Shown: positions 5,499-7,446 of the stretch, piece by piece | How the letters are laid out: every line of letters starts with the position of its first letter | Numbering within the stretch: the stretch's first letter is position 1 | Source of the DNA: Oscillospiraceae bacterium | GTDB lineage: Bacteria > Bacillota > Clostridia > Oscillospirales > Oscillospiraceae | Direction of reading: 5' to 3' | NCBI GenBank assembly: GCA_016290695.1 | Contig: JAEEUX010000128.1 | Span: 1-7,446 of the forward strand | Length of the DNA stretch: 7,446 nucleotides | Notes under the pieces: model-generated | The model's input: the letters and a program-made list of their open reading frames with translations, nothing else | What the model was told of the DNA's origin: nothing | The model's database searches: none | Translations under genes and position numbers: made by a program

Positions 5499-7295
5499 TC
5501 AGTTTTCAAAATCATGCGGTGCGGAGGAAATTTCACGCTTTTCCTTCGCGCCGCTTCTGTTTGCGTTCCAGACGACGCGGAAGAAGGCGAAATCGCCCTG
5601 CTCGAGCATGGGGATCATAAAGCGCGTTTCGGTACCGCCGGGGCCAAAGCCGGAGGCTGCGGGCTTCAAAACTTCGCCCGTGCGGAGGTTCTCGAGCGCG
5701 TCGGCAACGCCGCGGCACACAAGCTCCACTCTGCCGCGAGCGAGGGGGCTGACGTAGCGGTAAAGACCGACCACGTCGTTATCATAGCAGAACATGGATA
5801 GCTGCGAGGGCACGTCGAGATAATAGGGAACGGCGGTGAACTGCGCCCTGATAACGCGCAGAACCTCGCGCGGGAGGCTGTGCATGAGGCCGAATTCGTC
5901 GGGCAGGTTAACGCAAAGCATCTGACCCTTGCCGAAGCTGTCTCGCAGGACGATGGGGTAATTTTCCTCGCCACAGACGGCCTTTGCCAGCGCCCAGGTC
6001 GTGTTCGTGCGGTGCTCAAGCAGGGGGAAGGACATCTTTTCGCGCGAAAATACGCTGCACGGCGCCATCATGCCGTCCTCGATGAATTCATCGGTGCGGA
6101 ACCTGCGCCCGCGGTAACGGATGCTTGTCATATCCTCGATGCCGCGTCCGAGCGCGCCGATAACGAAGCCGCCGGTCACTATCGCGCGGCCGCCGGAGGC
6201 CGTGAAGTCCTTGAGCTTGTCTATAATATCGCCGTCCGCGAGCGCCTGCGCCGTGAAAAGCGCGCAGGTTGCGCCCACCGGGAAGTCCGGCGTCGGCTCG
6301 ATGGGAACGCCGAGCATTCCGAGGAAGTCCTCAACGTGGTCCTCGCCCTGCGCGTTCGGCGGCAGGTAGCAGGGTACGCCGACGGGCGCGCCCGCCTTGC
6401 CAAGCAGCTCGTCTATTATTTCAAGCTGCATGCCTATTGGCGCGACGACCTTGTTTTTGTAGAGCGAGCCCCAGCAGAACTGGCACAGCTCGCGCGCGCG
6501 GGCGAAGGCGGTAAGGTACGCCTGCTCCGAGTAAAGCTCCATCGGCGCGCAGCCGTAGGGGTCGAACCAGCCGCCGCCGTTTGCGCCGGGTGCGTAGTTT
6601 TCCATGAGGCGCACGATGCTGTAGCTGCAATATTTGGGGAGGTGCTGGTCGCTGTGGCGCGTGTCGCGCGTTTCCGTGCCGGAATATATGCCGTCGAAGA
6701 GGCTGCGCTGGCGCGCGGGGTCGTAACCCGCCTCCTGATAGGACTCCGACCAGTTGGGGTATTTTATGATGACGCGGCAGTTGGGGTTAGTCTCCTTCGC
6801 CGTTTTGAGAACGAGATTTTTGCTCACGTCGAGCAGCAGCTCGCGGCGAAATTCCTCCCAGCTCCGCTCGCCCTTCGCCCTGCGGCATTCCTCGCAGGTG
6901 CACATGGTGAAGAACCAGTCGTCGATGATGAATTCGTCAAAATGGGCTGCGGTGTAGGCGACGGTTTTCACGAGGAAGGCACGCATGGCTTCGTTCGAGT
7001 AGCAGTAAGTGCCGCCCATGCGCTGCTTGAAGGCGTCCTCGGGGCTGAGGTCGGCACAGGTGGTGGTTATCGCGCCGGAGACCTCTACGCCGTTTTCCTT
7101 AAACACTCGCTTGAGCATATTGAGCTGCTCGTCGGGTATCATGAGCCCGTCGCGGTAAGGCTCAAGATAAACCTTGTCCACGCCGCAGTATTTCTGGAAA
7201 AACGCAAGCTGCGTCTTTAGCTTTTCCTCCGTCATGTTTACCATGCCCTGAGAGGTGCAGTATATAACCGATTTAAAGTTTTTGTATTTTCCCAT
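5499..7295 (-). CDS. Uncharacterised TIM-barrel, glycoside-hydrolase-like protein with amidotransferase-like domain
   Basis: No characterised gene was recognised for this 598-residue protein. Residues 1-300 look like a glycosidase-type TIM barrel: KVYLEPYRDG strand, an EFIIDDWFFTMCTCEEC segment with D125-D126 at a strand end and C132, C134 and C137 just after it, RVIIKYPNW, then IYSGTETRD with E208 and an Asn/Gly-rich GANGGGWFDPYG loop. Acidic residues at strand ends followed by CxCxxC recur in putative glycoside hydrolases (GHL6-like and GH42-superfamily relatives). Residues about 303-380 fit the Rossmann/GATase-like trimerisation domain of beta-galactosidases (LGMLGVPIEPTPDFP, then FTASGGRAIVTGG). 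About 500-575 look like a C-terminal beta domain. There is no signal peptide or membrane segment, so it should be cytoplasmic. The ATG at 7295 is chosen by GGAGG at 7301-7305; the frame runs 17 codons further to 7346 without support. It abuts the convergent oxidoreductase. Hydrolase activity and the sugar are inference. Confidence 0.82.
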   Translation of the reverse strand: MGKYKNFKSVIYCTSQGMVNMTEEKLKTQLAFFQKYCGVDKVYLEPYRDGLMIPDEQLNMLKRVFKENGVEVSGAITTTCADLSPEDAFKQRMGGTYCYSNEAMRAFLVKTVAYTAAHFDEFIIDDWFFTMCTCEECRRAKGERSWEEFRRELLLDVSKNLVLKTAKETNPNCRVIIKYPNWSESYQEAGYDPARQRSLFDGIYSGTETRDTRHSDQHLPKYCSYSIVRLMENYAPGANGGGWFDPYGCAPMELYSEQAYLTAFARARELCQFCWGSLYKNKVVAPIGMQLEIIDELLGKAGAPVGVPCYLPPNAQGEDHVEDFLGMLGVPIEPTPDFPVGATCALFTAQALADGDIIDKLKDFTASGGRAIVTGGFVIGALGRGIEDMTSIRYRGRRFRTDEFIEDGMMAPCSVFSREKMSFPLLEHRTNTTWALAKAVCGEENYPIVLRDSFGKGQMLCVNLPDEFGLMHSLPREVLRVIRAQFTAVPYYLDVPSQLSMFCYDNDVVGLYRYVSPLARGRVELVCRGVADALENLRTGEVLKPAASGFGPGGTETRFMIPMLEQGDFAFFRVVWNANRSGAKEKREISSAPHDFEN

Positions 7296-7300
7296 GGTAG

Positions 7301-7305
7301 CCTCC
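7301..7305 (-). promoter_or_regulatory. Ribosome binding site deciding the start at 7295
   Basis: The minus strand reads AACAGGAGGCTACC directly before ATG, with GGAGG five bases from the start. An upstream in-frame ATG at 7346 has no comparable site and would add residues MCRELCGVALIFQQEAT, unlike the protein that follows. No convincing -10/-35 pair was found for this gene before the right edge. Confidence 0.85.
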
Positions 7306-7317
7306 TGTTGAAATATT

Positions 7318-7446
7318 AGGGCAACACCGCATAATTCCCGGCACATATCTTACTTGCAGAATATTCCGTCATATCGTCCAAAAATACTCGGCAATACACA
7401 AAGTATTACCTGCGTTTTTTGAACAATCTGACGAAAATCCTGACGG
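7318..7446. repeat. Possible end of a repeated or mobile element at the right edge
   Basis: This stretch is AT-richer than the neighbouring genes. It begins GGGCAACACCGCATAATTCC and contains an imperfect inverted repeat (7390-7397 with 7403-7410, one mismatch, loop ACAAA) followed by TTTTTT at 7415-7420. CTGACG is directly repeated at 7428-7433 and 7440-7445. Two plus frames and one minus frame (stop at 7369-7371) are open to the edge, but none has a known motif. It resembles, from memory, a sequence recurring between genes in gut Clostridia. That memory is uncertain and the element is cut by the window, so confidence is low. Confidence 0.3.
7390..7420 (+). terminator. Weak terminator-like hairpin
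   Basis: The imperfect 8-bp inverted repeat (C/A mismatch at 7392/7408) is AT-rich and is followed after TGCG by six T's. On the plus strand it could terminate transcripts running antisense through the preceding minus-strand gene, or belong to a mobile-element end. The low stem stability and the four-base gap before the T-run make it weak. Confidence 0.28.

Noticed and set aside
5880..7220. A 446-codon plus-strand open frame antisense to the hydrolase-like gene
   Set aside because: It lies wholly inside a minus-strand gene with a strong ribosome site and clear domain motifs. Its product is low-complexity Ala/Val/Arg-rich, typical of a shadow frame in GC-rich coding DNA.
7296..7346. N-terminal extension of the hydrolase-like protein from ATG at 7346
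   Set aside because: GGAGG at 7301-7305 marks the ATG at 7295, and the upstream codons lie partly in the element-like edge sequence.
7369..7446. A 25-codon minus-strand frame open at the right edge, ending AEYFWTI
   Set aside because: It is too short and truncated to call a gene, and two other frames are also open there. It is kept only as part of the edge-element observation.

Overview
The window reads as chromosomal DNA of an anaerobic, fairly GC-rich Firmicute, most likely a gut Clostridia member of the Oscillospirales or Christensenellales type. The reasons are strong AGGAGG-type ribosome sites, a Gram-positive-style lipoprotein with a proline/acid-rich tether, and proteins typical of strict anaerobes: rubrerythrin, a C_GCAxxG_C_C protein and an Fe-S/FMN/FAD enoate-reductase-type enzyme. 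No rRNA, tRNA or CRISPR array was seen. The taxonomic guess is inference from gene content and codon style.

Layout. Positions 1-310 hold the broken N-terminal part of an IS1182-like transposase cut by the left edge. A promoter at its tail (297-325) probably drives a lipoprotein (512-1219) whose C-terminal domain resembles the IseA cell-wall-endopeptidase inhibitor family. After an AT-rich promoter/operator region comes a rubrerythrin (1388-2038) with a Cys4 site at each end. A strong bidirectional terminator (2056-2086) separates it from a minus-strand pair that is read toward it: a C_GCAxxG_C_C family protein (2936-3370), then a NudC-type NADH/NAD+ diphosphatase (2100-2939), overlapping by ATGA. 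A short region with two divergent promoters (3398-3426 minus, 3458-3486 plus) leads to a 650-residue old-yellow-enzyme/2,4-dienoyl-CoA-reductase-type oxidoreductase (3546-5498). That gene abuts, with no spacer, a convergent minus-strand gene (5499-7295) for an uncharacterised TIM-barrel, glycoside-hydrolase-like protein. The last ~130 bases have a different, AT-richer texture and may be the end of a mobile or repeated element.

How the genes may relate. Rubrerythrin, NudC, the C_GCAxxG_C_C protein and the flavin reductase all touch redox, peroxide or nicotinamide chemistry, but only the NudC pair is a clear operon; the rest are separate transcription units. I see no defence system, biosynthetic cluster or obviously new multigene system. 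The items most worth checking are the oxidoreductase, with Trp where the catalytic Tyr is expected and a shortened cluster motif, and the uncharacterised hydrolase-like protein beside it.
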